Below, piece after piece: positions 55,186 to 63,565 of a stretch of 64,000 nt of DNA. The notes under the pieces are model-generated. The model did not search any database and was not told the origin of the DNA. It saw only the letters and a program-made list of their open reading frames with translations. Position 1 is the stretch's first letter. The number at the start of each line of letters is the position of its first letter. Origin of the DNA: Xanthomonas campestris pv. badrii (GTDB taxonomy: Bacteria; Pseudomonadota; Gammaproteobacteria; Xanthomonadales; Xanthomonadaceae); contig NZ_CP051651.1 in the NCBI RefSeq assembly GCF_012848175.1, positions 1,798,001 to 1,862,000 of the forward strand. Reading direction: 5' to 3'. The translations under genes and the position numbers were made by a program.

Positions 55186-57450
55186 TCAGAATTCGCGCCA
55201 GCTCGCCTCGTTCTCGGTTGCTGCCACCGGCGTCGGCGCGGCCACCACGACAGCGCGTGGGGCGGGCTTGCGCGCGGCCGAGGCCGGGCTGCGGGCTGGG
55301 TCTGAGGTCTTGACGCTGGCCAGAGGTTGCGGCGCCGCATGCACTGCCGACGACGGCACCGTTGCGCTGGTCTGGATTTTGAAGATCGACACCGCATCGG
55401 CGAGCTGCCCGGCCTGTTCTTCCATGGCACGCGCCGCAGCGGTGGCTTCTTCCACCAAGGCAGCGTTCTGCTGGGTGGTTTCGTCCATCTGCGTCACGCT
55501 CTGGTTGACCTGTTCGATGCCGGCCGACTGCTCCTGCGAGGCAGCGGAGATCTCGCCCATGATGTCGGTGACGCGCTGCACCGAGCTGACGATGTCCTTC
55601 ATGGTCCGGCCCGCCTGGTCCACCAGCGCCGAGCCTTCGGTGACACGACCGACCGATTCGTCGATCAGGCCCTTGATCTCCTTGGCGGCATTGGCCGAGC
55701 GCTGCGCCAGTGTGCGCACCTCGCTGGCCACGACCGCGAAGCCGCGGCCCTGTTCGCCGGCGCGTGCCGCTTCCACCGCCGCGTTCAAGGCCAGGATGTT
55801 GGTCTGGAAGGCGATGCCGTCGATGACGGTGATGATGTCGGCGATCTTTCTGGACGAGGCTTCGATGCCGGTCATGGTGTCCACGACCTGTCCGACCACC
55901 TGGCCGCCCTGCGAGGCCACGGTGGCGGCACCGGCGGCAAGCTGGTTGGCCTGGCGTGCGCTTTCGGCGTTCTGCCTGACGGTGGAGGTGAGCTCCTCCA
56001 TCGAGGCGGCGGTTTCTTCCAGGCTGGCGGCCTGCTGCTCGGTGCGCTGCGACAGATCCTGATTGCCGGCGGCGATTTCACTGGAGGCGGCATTGATGCT
56101 GATTGCCGCGGTCTGGATGCGGCCAACGATGTCGGCCAGCTGCATAGCGGTTCCATTGGCATCGTCGCGCATGCGTGCGAACACGCCGTGGAAGTCGCCC
56201 TGCATGCGCGCAGTGAGGTCGCCGACGGCGATCGATTGCAACAGCGTGGACAGCGATTCCAGGTTGCCGTGCGCCGTGGCCATCAAGCGATTGAGGCTCT
56301 CGACCATGCCGCGGAAATCGTACTGGAAGCGTTCGGCATCGCCGCGCTGGCTGAAGTCGCCGGCAGCGGCCGCGCTCGCCAGCTGGTTGATCTCGCGGTT
56401 GATCGCGCTCAGGTTCTGCTTGACGGTTTCCATCGTCTGGGTGAGCGCAGCCTTTTCGCCCGGCAGTGCGGTCATGTCTTCGCTGAAATCGCCGATCGCA
56501 TAGCGGCCCATGATCCGCATCAGGCTGTCCTGCACGGTCAGGTGCGCCGCCACCAGCGCGTTACTGTCGCGGACCATGCGGCCGTAATCGCCCGGGAAGG
56601 CGCTGCCATCCATGCGGTAGCTGATCTGGCCCGCGTCGTGACGCTTGGCCATCTCCGCCTGCGCGGCCAGCACCGCCTGCAGCTGGGTCTGCATCTTGTC
56701 CATGCTGACCAGCAGGCGGCCGGTTTCGTCTTGCGACCGGGTGTCGATGGCGTTGTCCAGCTTGCCGGATGCGATGGCGTCGGCCACGCTCATCGCCTGG
56801 CCCATGCGCTTGAGCAATTGGCGGCGAATCATCACGCCCATGCCGACAGCGACCAGGATGGCAAGCAGGCTGCCGAACACGATCGACAGCTTGCTCTTCG
56901 TACGCGCCGCCTCCAGCGCCTGCGAACGCTTGGCAAGCAGCTGCTCTTCTTCGTTCTTGAACTCGCCGACGACGCTGCGGAGCACGCCCATCGCCGCGCG
57001 GTCGCGGCCTTCACCGAAGACGCTGGCAATTTTCTCGCGGTCGTCGGTGCTTTCACGAATGGCGATGATGCCCTTCTCGGTATCAAGCAATTGGGTGTAT
57101 GCGACGTCCAGTTTGTCCAGACGCGCCTGCTGCACCGGGTTATCTGCGGTCAGCTGCTTGGCATCGGCAAAGTTCTTCTGGAAGCCCTTCTGGCCGTTTT
57201 CGAACGGCTGCAGGTGTTCCTGCTTGCCGGACAGCAGGTAGCCGCGCGCACCGGTTTCGATATTCAGCGCCTGGGTCAGCATGGCATCGCCGGTGGCGAT
57301 CACCTTGAACGTATGTTCGTTGATTGCGACGGCGTCCTGCAGGGTAGCCTGATTCTTCAGGCTCGTGCCGCCGACGGCCAGCATCACCAGGACAACGGCA
57401 CCGAAGCCGATGATCAATTGCGCAGAGATCGAAAGATTCTTGGTTTTCAT
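55186..57450 (-). CDS. Methyl-accepting chemotaxis protein 10 (CHASE3 sensor, FPGD linker)
   Basis: The 754-residue receptor begins [20 protein letters not shown]. Its periplasmic domain (about 35-180) is a CHASE3 type, shown by [20 protein letters not shown] and the following [23 protein letters not shown]3 ligands are mostly unknown. The linker is [20 protein letters not shown] with [20 protein letters not shown]. The tip is near residue 545. It ends SWREF, a docking peptide variant. A sigma-28 promoter stands about 200 bases upstream, leaving a long leader. Confidence 0.93.
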   Translation of the reverse strand: MKTKNLSISAQLIIGFGAVVLVMLAVGGTSLKNQATLQDAVAINEHTFKVIATGDAMLTQALNIETGARGYLLSGKQEHLQPFENGQKGFQKNFADAKQLTADNPVQQARLDKLDVAYTQLLDTEKGIIAIRESTDDREKIASVFGEGRDRAAMGVLRSVVGEFKNEEEQLLAKRSQALEAARTKSKLSIVFGSLLAILVAVGMGVMIRRQLLKRMGQAMSVADAIASGKLDNAIDTRSQDETGRLLVSMDKMQTQLQAVLAAQAEMAKRHDAGQISYRMDGSAFPGDYGRMVRDSNALVAAHLTVQDSLMRIMGRYAIGDFSEDMTALPGEKAALTQTMETVKQNLSAINREINQLASAAAAGDFSQRGDAERFQYDFRGMVESLNRLMATAHGNLESLSTLLQSIAVGDLTARMQGDFHGVFARMRDDANGTAMQLADIVGRIQTAAISINAASSEIAAGNQDLSQRTEQQAASLEETAASMEELTSTVRQNAESARQANQLAAGAATVASQGGQVVGQVVDTMTGIEASSRKIADIITVIDGIAFQTNILALNAAVEAARAGEQGRGFAVVASEVRTLAQRSANAAKEIKGLIDESVGRVTEGSALVDQAGRTMKDIVSSVQRVTDIMGEISAASQEQSAGIEQVNQSVTQMDETTQQNAALVEEATAAARAMEEQAGQLADAVSIFKIQTSATVPSSAVHAAPQPLASVKTSDPARSPASAARKPAPRAVVVAAPTPVAATENEASWREF

Positions 57451-57647
57451 TGCGTGCGGGCCTTTCAGTGGAAGGGCGGAGCAGGTCCAAGCCACTGCAC
57501 AATTGGACCTGCGGTGGACGATTGGCGTGGAGTGATTGGTCGGCAGGCGCCATCACGCGCTTGCCAGGAAGAGCAGGCCGGTTGGGCTTGCCCGGAACGT
57601 GTATCGCCTCCGATGCCGGCAGCACCGTGCGCCGGCCTTCAACTCCA

Positions 57648-57674
57648 TTAACGGCGCCGGTCTTGTTCACTTGA
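57648..57674 (-). promoter_or_regulatory. Sigma-28 promoter of MCP 10
   Basis: The minus strand reads TCAA-N15-GCCGTTAA (-10 octamer 57648-57655, -35 tetramer 57671-57674), with TCAAGTG as extended -35. Confidence 0.78.
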
Positions 57675-57977
57675 CGTGCACATCTCTAAATTCGGCGTGT
57701 GTTCAGCACTTCGTCAGTTTCGACACGCATGAATCCGCCAGGACTGGGTTCTTGCCGCAGGCAGCCGGCCCGCACGCGCGGATGAAGCGCGTGCCGATGC
57801 CGGGTTCTCGCGCGCAGGCTGACAGCGGGCTGCGGCCCACGCCATGCGCAAGTGGATTCCGGCCGCTGACAGTGGTGGCGTGGCAGATACGTGCGCGCAC
57901 AAACGCACGGGCCCCGACATCGCAGTCGGGGCCCGTGCATGGAGGCTGTGCAACCGCAGCCGGCCAAGCCGCTTGCG
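57675..57977. other. Intergenic region between the MCP relic and MCP 10 promoter
   Basis: The only structure I see is a 14-bp GC-rich hairpin at 57905-57938 (arms GCACGGGCCCCGAC and complement, six-base loop), 40 bases past the relic's stop. It looks like the original terminator of the degraded MCP gene, with GTTTG following on the minus strand. Confidence 0.6.
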
Positions 57978-58392
57978 TCAGAACTCGTGCCAGCTGGTGT
58001 CGCCGTCTGTTGGTGTCGTGCACCATCGTGCCGAAATCGCCGGGAAATGCCTGCGGATCCATGCGGTAGCTGATCTGGCCGGCATCATGGCGTTGCGCCA
58101 TCTCCGACTGCGCAGCCAGCACGGCCTGCAACTGCTGCTGCATGCCCTGCATGCTCGCCAGCAGCTGCCCGGCTTCGTCGCGGCTATCGACCTGGATGGT
58201 GTTGTCCAGCTTGCCGCGGGCAATGGCCCCGGCCACGCGGGTCGCACGGCCCAGCGGGCCGGCGATGCTGCGGGCGAGGAACCAGCCGGCGAAGGCCGCC
58301 AACAGGACCACCAGCGCCATGGCTGCAATCATCACCTTCACCGATTGCAGAGAACGACTGGCCTCGTGGGCGCCCGTCAGTGGTTGGGCCAA
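57978..58392 (-). pseudogene. Remnant of an eleventh MCP gene
   Basis: The start of this fragment encodes a second membrane segment (MIAAMALVVLLAAFAGWFLA), a HAMP domain (GRATRVAGAIARGKLDNTIQ) and the first part of the shared linker ([30 protein letters not shown]). The sequence then jumps directly to DGDTSWHEF and a stop in another frame. DTSWHEF is the C-terminal tail typical of the other receptors. So some 450 codons, the whole signalling domain, have been deleted, leaving the frame shifted by one. The N-terminal TM1 and sensor domain are also absent. A degraded sigma-28-like site (TCAA-N15-GACGATTC) may remain at 58516-58542. Translation in the first frame runs on to 57703 as nonsense. 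Confidence 0.88.
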
Positions 58393-58558
58393 TGACGATG
58401 GCGGAGTCGAAAGATCCGAACAAAGGGCCAGAATCTCCGTCGGTGGTGTCGGGCCGGGCGGGTGTCACGGATGCCGGCAGTCCCCATACTGCCGGCGATC
58501 ATTCCAGTGCCGATCGAATCGTCGATCGCGTCGTGGAGTTGACTGCCGCCGCGTCCGT

Positions 58559-58580
58559 GCCGCGTATTGCCTTACGCGGC
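58559..58580 (-). terminator. Hairpin overlapping the cheA stop codon
   Basis: An 8-bp stem GCCGCGTA/TACGCGGC spans the cheA TAA at 58572-58574. It could end the motD-to-cheA transcript; no T-run follows. Confidence 0.45.
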
Positions 58581-60575
58581 CTGCGGCACCTTCAACGAGC
58601 GCACCAGCCCGCCGATGTCCACGATCAGCGAGACACGGCCATCGCCGAGGATGGTGGCGCCGGAGACGCCGGGGATGCGGCGGTAGTTGTTCTCGATGTT
58701 CTTGACCACCACCTGCTGCTGGCCGAGCAGTTCGTCCACTTCCAGCGCGATCTTCTGGCCGTCGCCTTCGACCACCACCACCAGCGATTCGGTGGAGGAC
58801 TGTTGCCCGCCGAAGCCGTAGTACTCGGTGAGCGACAGGATCGGCAGATACTCGCCACGCACCCGCAGCACCCGGCCATCGCCCGCCATCGAGCGGACAT
58901 CTTCCGGCGCCGGCTGCAGTGCTTCGAGCACGTAGGACAGCGGCAGGATCAGCGTTTCGCCGGCGACCGAGACGGTCATGCCGTCGAGGATGGCCAGGGT
59001 CAGCGGCAGACGGATCAACACGCGAGTCCCGCTGCCGGCGTTGCTTTCCAGCTGTACTTCGCCGCCCAGGCCCTGGATGTTGCGGCGGACCACGTCCATG
59101 CCCACGCCACGACCGGACAGGTCGGTGACGGCATCGGCGGTGGAGAAGCCCGGCGCGAAGATCAGGTCCCACACCTGCGCATCGGTCGGGTTGTCCGGCA
59201 CGGCGATGCCGCGTTCGGCCGCCTTTTCCAGGATCTTGGCGCGATTGAGGCCACGGCCGTCGTCGCTGACTTCGATCACGATGTGGCCGCCCTGATGCGA
59301 GGCCGCCAGGGTGATCGTGCCGGTTTCTTCCTTGCCCGCGGCGCGGCGCGCATCGGGCATTTCCAGACCGTGGTCGATGGAGTTGCGTACCAGATGGACG
59401 AGCGGGTCGGCGATCTTTTCGATCAGCCCCTTGTCCAGCTCCGTGCTTTCGCCAATGGTGCGCAGGCGGACCTGCTTGCCGAGGCGGCTGGAGAGGTCGC
59501 GCACCAGGCGCGGGAAGCGGCGGAACACCGCATCCACCGGCAGCATGCGCACGCCGATGACCGCTTCCTGCAGATCGCGGGTGTTGCGCTCGAGCAGGTC
59601 CAGGCCGGCGAACAGCTGTTCGGCATGCGCCGGGTCCAGGCCGGTGGAGACCTGCTTGAGCATGGCCTGGGTAATCACCAACTCGCCGACCAGGTTGATC
59701 AGGGCATCGACCTTGTCCACGCTGACGCGGATGGAGCTTTCGGCTTCTGCGGCGGCCGCCTTGGCCGGCGTTGCGGCAGCGGCAGCGGGTTCAGCGGCTG
59801 CGGCAGCGACCGGTGCAACGGCGGCCACTGGCGCGGCGGCGTCCACCGCCAGGCTCGGCGGCGGGCCGGGCACCGCCATCGGGCGGATGTCGAGCTCGCA
59901 GTCGTCCACCACCCAGGCAAAGGTGTCTTCGATCTTGCTGCGCGGAATCTTGCCGATCAGGCCCAGGTCCCACGCCAGATAGGCTTCCAGCGGGTCGATG
60001 TTTTCAAAGCCCGGCATGCGCTCCAGGCGCGCGGCGATCTGCAGCGGGCCCAGATGCTCCAGCTCGCGGATGATGCGCAGCGGGTCGTTGCCGCTCATGA
60101 ACAGCGACGGCGCCGGGGTGAAACCGATGTGCCAGGCTTCGGGTTCTTCTTCCTTGGGCTTGGCCACCACTGCGGCGGCCGGTGCTTCGCCGGCCAGCAC
60201 CGCGTTCAGGCGGGTATGCACGGCCTTGACCGCGGCCGGGTCGGCCGGGGTGCCGTGTTCGGCTTCGCGCAGCAGGGCGCGCAGCACGTCGACCGAGCCC
60301 AGCATGGCATCGACAGCATTGGCTTCGAGCTGGCGCTTGTTGGAGCGCAGCTCGTCCAGCAGCGTTTCCAGCACGTGGGTCAGGCCGGCGACGGCCTCGA
60401 ACCCGAAGGTGGCAGCGCCGCCCTTGATGGAGTGCGCGGCGCGGAACACCGAGTTGATGATTTCCGGGTCGCGGTTGCCCTCTTCAAGGGACAACAGCCC
60501 GGCCTCCATCGCGTCGAGCCCTTCACGGCTTTCCTCGAAAAAGGTGGCGTGGAAACGTTGCAGGTCCATGCTCAT
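58572..60575 (-). CDS. cheA: CheA, chemotaxis histidine kinase
   Basis: CheA autophosphorylates under MCP/CheW control and passes phosphate to CheY and CheB. The 667-residue protein has an HPt domain with H48 in FRAAHSIKGGAATFGF. A linker with a P2-like region (about 185-290) precedes the dimerisation domain (VDKVDALINLVGELVITQ). The kinase core has LVRNSIDHGLEMPD (N box), DDGRGLNRAKIL (G1) and DLSGRGVGMDVVRRNIQGL (G2). A C-terminal CheW domain follows (TLILPLSYVLEALQP). ATG 60575 (MSMDLQRFHATFF) is taken; a second ATG two codons later is possible. It is the last gene of the motD-parA-parP-STAS-cheY-cheA cluster, 33 bases after cheY. Confidence 0.96.
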   Translation of the reverse strand: MSMDLQRFHATFFEESREGLDAMEAGLLSLEEGNRDPEIINSVFRAAHSIKGGAATFGFEAVAGLTHVLETLLDELRSNKRQLEANAVDAMLGSVDVLRALLREAEHGTPADPAAVKAVHTRLNAVLAGEAPAAAVVAKPKEEEPEAWHIGFTPAPSLFMSGNDPLRIIRELEHLGPLQIAARLERMPGFENIDPLEAYLAWDLGLIGKIPRSKIEDTFAWVVDDCELDIRPMAVPGPPPSLAVDAAAPVAAVAPVAAAAAEPAAAAATPAKAAAAEAESSIRVSVDKVDALINLVGELVITQAMLKQVSTGLDPAHAEQLFAGLDLLERNTRDLQEAVIGVRMLPVDAVFRRFPRLVRDLSSRLGKQVRLRTIGESTELDKGLIEKIADPLVHLVRNSIDHGLEMPDARRAAGKEETGTITLAASHQGGHIVIEVSDDGRGLNRAKILEKAAERGIAVPDNPTDAQVWDLIFAPGFSTADAVTDLSGRGVGMDVVRRNIQGLGGEVQLESNAGSGTRVLIRLPLTLAILDGMTVSVAGETLILPLSYVLEALQPAPEDVRSMAGDGRVLRVRGEYLPILSLTEYYGFGGQQSSTESLVVVVEGDGQKIALEVDELLGQQQVVVKNIENNYRRIPGVSGATILGDGRVSLIVDIGGLVRSLKVPQAA

Positions 60576-60608
60576 GGGCGTGAGATCCGATGGTGAAGCG
60601 AGTAAGGG

Positions 60609-60974
60609 TTAACCGAGAACTTTCTGCACGGTGGCGATCAGCTGTTCTGGATTGAACGGCTTGACCAGCCAGCCGGTGGCACCGGCGGCCTTGCCTTCGG
60701 ACTTCTTGTCGGCCGCCGATTCGGTGGTGAGCATCAGCATCGGGGTGAACTTGTAGTCCGGCAGCTGGCGCAGCTCGCGGATCAACGAGATGCCGTCCAT
60801 GTTGGGCATGTTCACGTCGGTCACCACCGCATTGAAGCGCTGGCCCTTCGCGCGGCCCAGCGCAACGGCGCCGTCTTCGGCTTCTTCGACGGCAAAGCCG
60901 GCAGAGGTGAGGGCGAAAGAGACCATCTGGCGCATCGACGCCGAATCGTCCACCACCAAGATACGTGCGCTCAT
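60609..60974 (-). CDS. cheY: CheY-type single-domain response regulator
   Basis: The 121-residue receiver protein has the acidic pocket in ILVVDDSASMRQM, the phosphorylation aspartate in AVVTDVNMPNMDG, the switch threonine in LMLTTESAADKK and the lysine in WLVKPFNPEQL. It should carry the CheA signal to the motor or act as a phosphate sink. Its ATG overlaps the stop of the STAS gene by four bases, so it is translationally coupled to it. Confidence 0.95.
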   Translation of the reverse strand: MSARILVVDDSASMRQMVSFALTSAGFAVEEAEDGAVALGRAKGQRFNAVVTDVNMPNMDGISLIRELRQLPDYKFTPMLMLTTESAADKKSEGKAAGATGWLVKPFNPEQLIATVQKVLG

Positions 60975-61279
60975 GCGGCGTTCTCCACAGATTTCAGGTT
61001 GTCATTGGATGCGGGAAGTCCGAGCGCGTCGGTGACGCCGAGCAGACGGGCCGCATCCCTAAAGGTGTCGTTACAGCCATCGAATTCGGTATGCAGACCG
61101 GCCTGGCGGCGGCTCTGCACGAAGGCGCAGAGCAACTGCACGCTGGCGGTGTGGATACGCCGGACTTCGCCGGCATCAAGCACCAGGTCGCCGTCCTGGG
61201 TGAGGAATCCGGCAAGCTTCTGCTTGAGGTCGGCGCTGGACTCGATGCCGAGATCCTCACCCAATGTCACTGTGCTCAT
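60971..61279 (-). CDS. STAS-domain protein in the chemotaxis operon
   Basis: The 102-residue protein is a single STAS (anti-anti-sigma-factor-like) domain: LGIESSADLKQKLAGFL, DLVLDAGEVRRIHTASVQLL and CAFVQSRRQAGLHTEF. The usual DSSGL motif appears as HTASVQ; the serine that could be phosphorylated is retained. It has no obvious partner kinase here. Its four-base overlap with cheY suggests it is made with the chemotaxis proteins. Its role is unknown; a protein-protein docking function is possible. Confidence 0.9.
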   Translation of the reverse strand: MSTVTLGEDLGIESSADLKQKLAGFLTQDGDLVLDAGEVRRIHTASVQLLCAFVQSRRQAGLHTEFDGCNDTFRDAARLLGVTDALGLPASNDNLKSVENAA

Positions 61280-61393
61280 TGTTGCTCCGAACGGATGGTT
61301 CTATGCGTACTAGCGGCGGGGGGCGGGAAAGCTTTAACGGTGAATCGGCCAGACGCCAGATTGTGCAGGCCTGGGGTCGGGTTCACGCGCGTT

Positions 61394-62785
61394 TCAGTGC
61401 AACAGGTGCGTGGCATCGAGCAGGATCATCGGATGATGGCCCAGGCGCGCGACGCCGCGGAACAGGTTGTTGGAGATGCGGCACAGCCGGGCGTTGTCCG
61501 GCGGTTCGATCTGCTGGTCGGTGAGGCTGGTGACGTCTTCCACGGCCGACACGCGCAGGCCCATGGTTTCGCCGTTTTCTTCCAGCACCACCACCCGCGT
61601 CTGCACGTCCATGTCCACCGGCGATGCGCCCAGGTGGATGCCCAGATCGATCACCGGCACCACCTGGCCACGCAGGTTCATGATGCCCAGCATGGCGCTG
61701 GGCGTGCCGCGCAGTGGCAGCAATGGCACTGGCAGCACCACCTCCTGCACCTTGAGCAGTTCCAGCGCATAGGTCTGTTCGCCACAGCGCAGACGCAGCC
61801 AGCGGGTGCTGCGTTCGCTGGCACGGCGCTCGGCGTGGATCGTGTCGGCCTGGCCGGGAGCCAGCAGCGCCTGCAGCCCGGTCGGTGCCATCGGCGCCGG
61901 CGCGGCGCGGGCAGGTGCCGGGGCCGCGCGTGGCGGCAGCGCGGCGGGAGCGGGCGCAGCTGCCGGCACGGCGACCGCTGCGGGCTCCAGCCCGAAGGCC
62001 GGGTCGGCATCCATTTCTGCCAGCAGATCGGCAGTCAGCAGGTCCACCGAAGACGGCCCGGTTGCGAAGGCGGGGTCCGCATCCATCTCGGCCAGGAAAT
62101 CGGCGGCGATGTCGGCAGCGCTTGGGCCGGCAACCACCGGCGGGCCGAAGGCCGGGTCGGCGTCCATTTCGGCCATCAGGTCGGCCGTGCTCATGAACGC
62201 GCTGGGCGTGGCTGGCGCGAACGCCGGGTCTGCATCCATCTCGGCCAGGAAATCGGCGGCGATGTCGTCGGCGCTGGGCTTGGTGACGACCGGTGCGAAG
62301 GCAGGGTCGGCATCCATTTCGGCCAGGAAGTCGGCAGCGATGTCTTCTGCGCTGGGCTTGGCGACGACCGGCGCGAAGGCAGGATCGGCATCCATTTCGG
62401 CCAGGAAGTCGGCAGCGATGTCTTCTGCGCTGGGCTTGGCGACGACCGGCGCGAACGCCGGGTCTGCATCCATCTCGGCCAGGAAATCGGCGGCGATGTC
62501 GGCAGCACTGGGTGCGGCGGCGACTGGCACAGCGAGAGCCGGCTCCGAACGCATGTCGGCCAGCAGATCGGCGGCGGCGACGTCCGGCTGTGCGGCGACC
62601 GCAACCGGCGCGTCGGCGACAGCGACGTCGCTGTCTTCGATCGTGGCGAGCGCCGCGGCCGGTTCGGCGGCCAGGGGAACAGCGACCGGAGTGCTTGCGA
62701 CGGCAGCGGGAATCTCCACGCCGGCATCGTGCAGCAAGCCTTCCAGATAATCGTCCAGCTCACCGTTGGCGGTGTGGTTGCTCAT
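61394..62785 (-). CDS. CheW-domain protein with tandem repeats, ParP-like
   Basis: The 463-residue protein has two parts. The N-terminal two thirds are low complexity with seven copies of a MDADPAF unit (residues about 70-265). The C-terminus (about 315-463) is a CheW domain: WLRLRCGEQTYALELLKVQE, SAMLGIMNLRGQVVPVIDLG and ETMGLRVSAVEDVTSLTDQQ. The start ATG 62785 overlaps the parA stop by four bases. A ParA-like gene followed by a CheW-domain gene matches the ParC-ParP arrangement that places polar chemotaxis arrays in Vibrio and Pseudomonas. The ParP assignment rests on this order and the CheW-like C-terminus. Confidence 0.88.
   Translation of the reverse strand: MSNHTANGELDDYLEGLLHDAGVEIPAAVASTPVAVPLAAEPAAALATIEDSDVAVADAPVAVAAQPDVAAADLLADMRSEPALAVPVAAAPSAADIAADFLAEMDADPAFAPVVAKPSAEDIAADFLAEMDADPAFAPVVAKPSAEDIAADFLAEMDADPAFAPVVTKPSADDIAADFLAEMDADPAFAPATPSAFMSTADLMAEMDADPAFGPPVVAGPSAADIAADFLAEMDADPAFATGPSSVDLLTADLLAEMDADPAFGLEPAAVAVPAAAPAPAALPPRAAPAPARAAPAPMAPTGLQALLAPGQADTIHAERRASERSTRWLRLRCGEQTYALELLKVQEVVLPVPLLPLRGTPSAMLGIMNLRGQVVPVIDLGIHLGASPVDMDVQTRVVVLEENGETMGLRVSAVEDVTSLTDQQIEPPDNARLCRISNNLFRGVARLGHHPMILLDATHLLH
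61985..62577 (-). repeat. Tandem 78-bp coding repeats
   Basis: A unit encoding DIAADFLAEMDADPAFAP plus a short spacer recurs seven times, with one degenerate copy (DLLADMRSEPAL). At least two copies (62311 and 62389) are almost base-identical at exactly 78 bases apart, while outer copies have diverged. This points to recent expansion within the gene. Confidence 0.9.
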
Positions 62786-63564
62786 GCGGCTTGCTCCATG
62801 CGCATCGCGTCATCGGCCAGCACCCATTCCAGCGCACGGCGATAGGCCGACAGGCCGCGGCCCGGATAGTCGCCGCCGACGGCGGGGACGGTGAGTGCGG
62901 CGGCGTTGCATAGACGGGTATCCATCGGAACGGCGTCTTCCCACACCACCGGACCGTAGGTGGTTTGCATTTCCTTGAGCGTTTCGTTGCCGGCGCGGGT
63001 GCGGCGGTCGAACAGGGTCGGCAGGATCGACACCGGCAGTTCGCGGCGACGCGAGCGCTGCACCATGTCGGCGGTGCGCACCATGCTGGCCAGGCCATGC
63101 AGGGCGAGCGGTTCGGCCTGGGTCGGCACCACCACGCGGTCGCAGGCGGCCAATGCGTTGATCATCAGCAGGCCCAGCGTGGGCGGGCAGTCGAGCAGGA
63201 TGTAATCGTGCTGGCCGGCGTGGCGCGTCATCGCATTCTGCAGGGCCAGGCCCAGGCCGGGCTGGTTGGCGCTGCGGCGCTCCAGCGTAGCCAGGGCAGC
63301 CTGTGCGCACACGTACGACAGGCCGGGGATGGCGCTTTCGTGCGCCAGGCTGGCCAGATCGCTCGGCGGGGTGCCGAACAGGTCCAGCACCCCGCGCGGC
63401 GGCGGATCGACCGCCACGCCGAACGCGCGGGTAAGCGAGGAGTGCGGATCGAGGTCGATCAACAAGACGCGGTTGCCGAGCGCGGCCAGGCCGCGACCCA
63501 GTGCCAGGGTCGTGGTGGTCTTGCCGACGCCGCCCTTTTGGTTGGCGATTGCCCAGATACGCAT
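62782..63564 (-). CDS. parA: ParA/MinD-type ATPase of the chemotaxis cluster (ParC-like)
   Basis: The 260-residue protein has a deviant Walker A (NQKGGVGKTTTTLALGRGLA), LLIDLDPHSSLT and YILLDCPPTLGLLMINAL, all standard for ParA-family ATPases. There is no partner ParB nearby. Its position between motD and the CheW-like protein matches the chemotaxis ParC ATPase that guides array placement at the cell pole, rather than chromosome partitioning. Its ATG lies one base after the motD stop and its end overlaps the next gene. Confidence 0.92.
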   Translation of the reverse strand: MRIWAIANQKGGVGKTTTTLALGRGLAALGNRVLLIDLDPHSSLTRAFGVAVDPPPRGVLDLFGTPPSDLASLAHESAIPGLSYVCAQAALATLERRSANQPGLGLALQNAMTRHAGQHDYILLDCPPTLGLLMINALAACDRVVVPTQAEPLALHGLASMVRTADMVQRSRRRELPVSILPTLFDRRTRAGNETLKEMQTTYGPVVWEDAVPMDTRLCNAAALTVPAVGGDYPGRGLSAYRRALEWVLADDAMRMEQAA

Positions 63565-63565
63565 G

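Noticed and set aside
57703..57977. C-terminal extension of the MCP remnant frame
   Set aside because: After the deletion junction the frame reads low-complexity sequence through a terminator-like hairpin; it is out-of-frame read-through, not protein.
61985..62577. Regularly spaced direct repeats that could suggest a CRISPR array
   Set aside because: The 78-bp units are in frame inside the ParP-like gene, have no unique spacers and encode the MDADPAF repeat.
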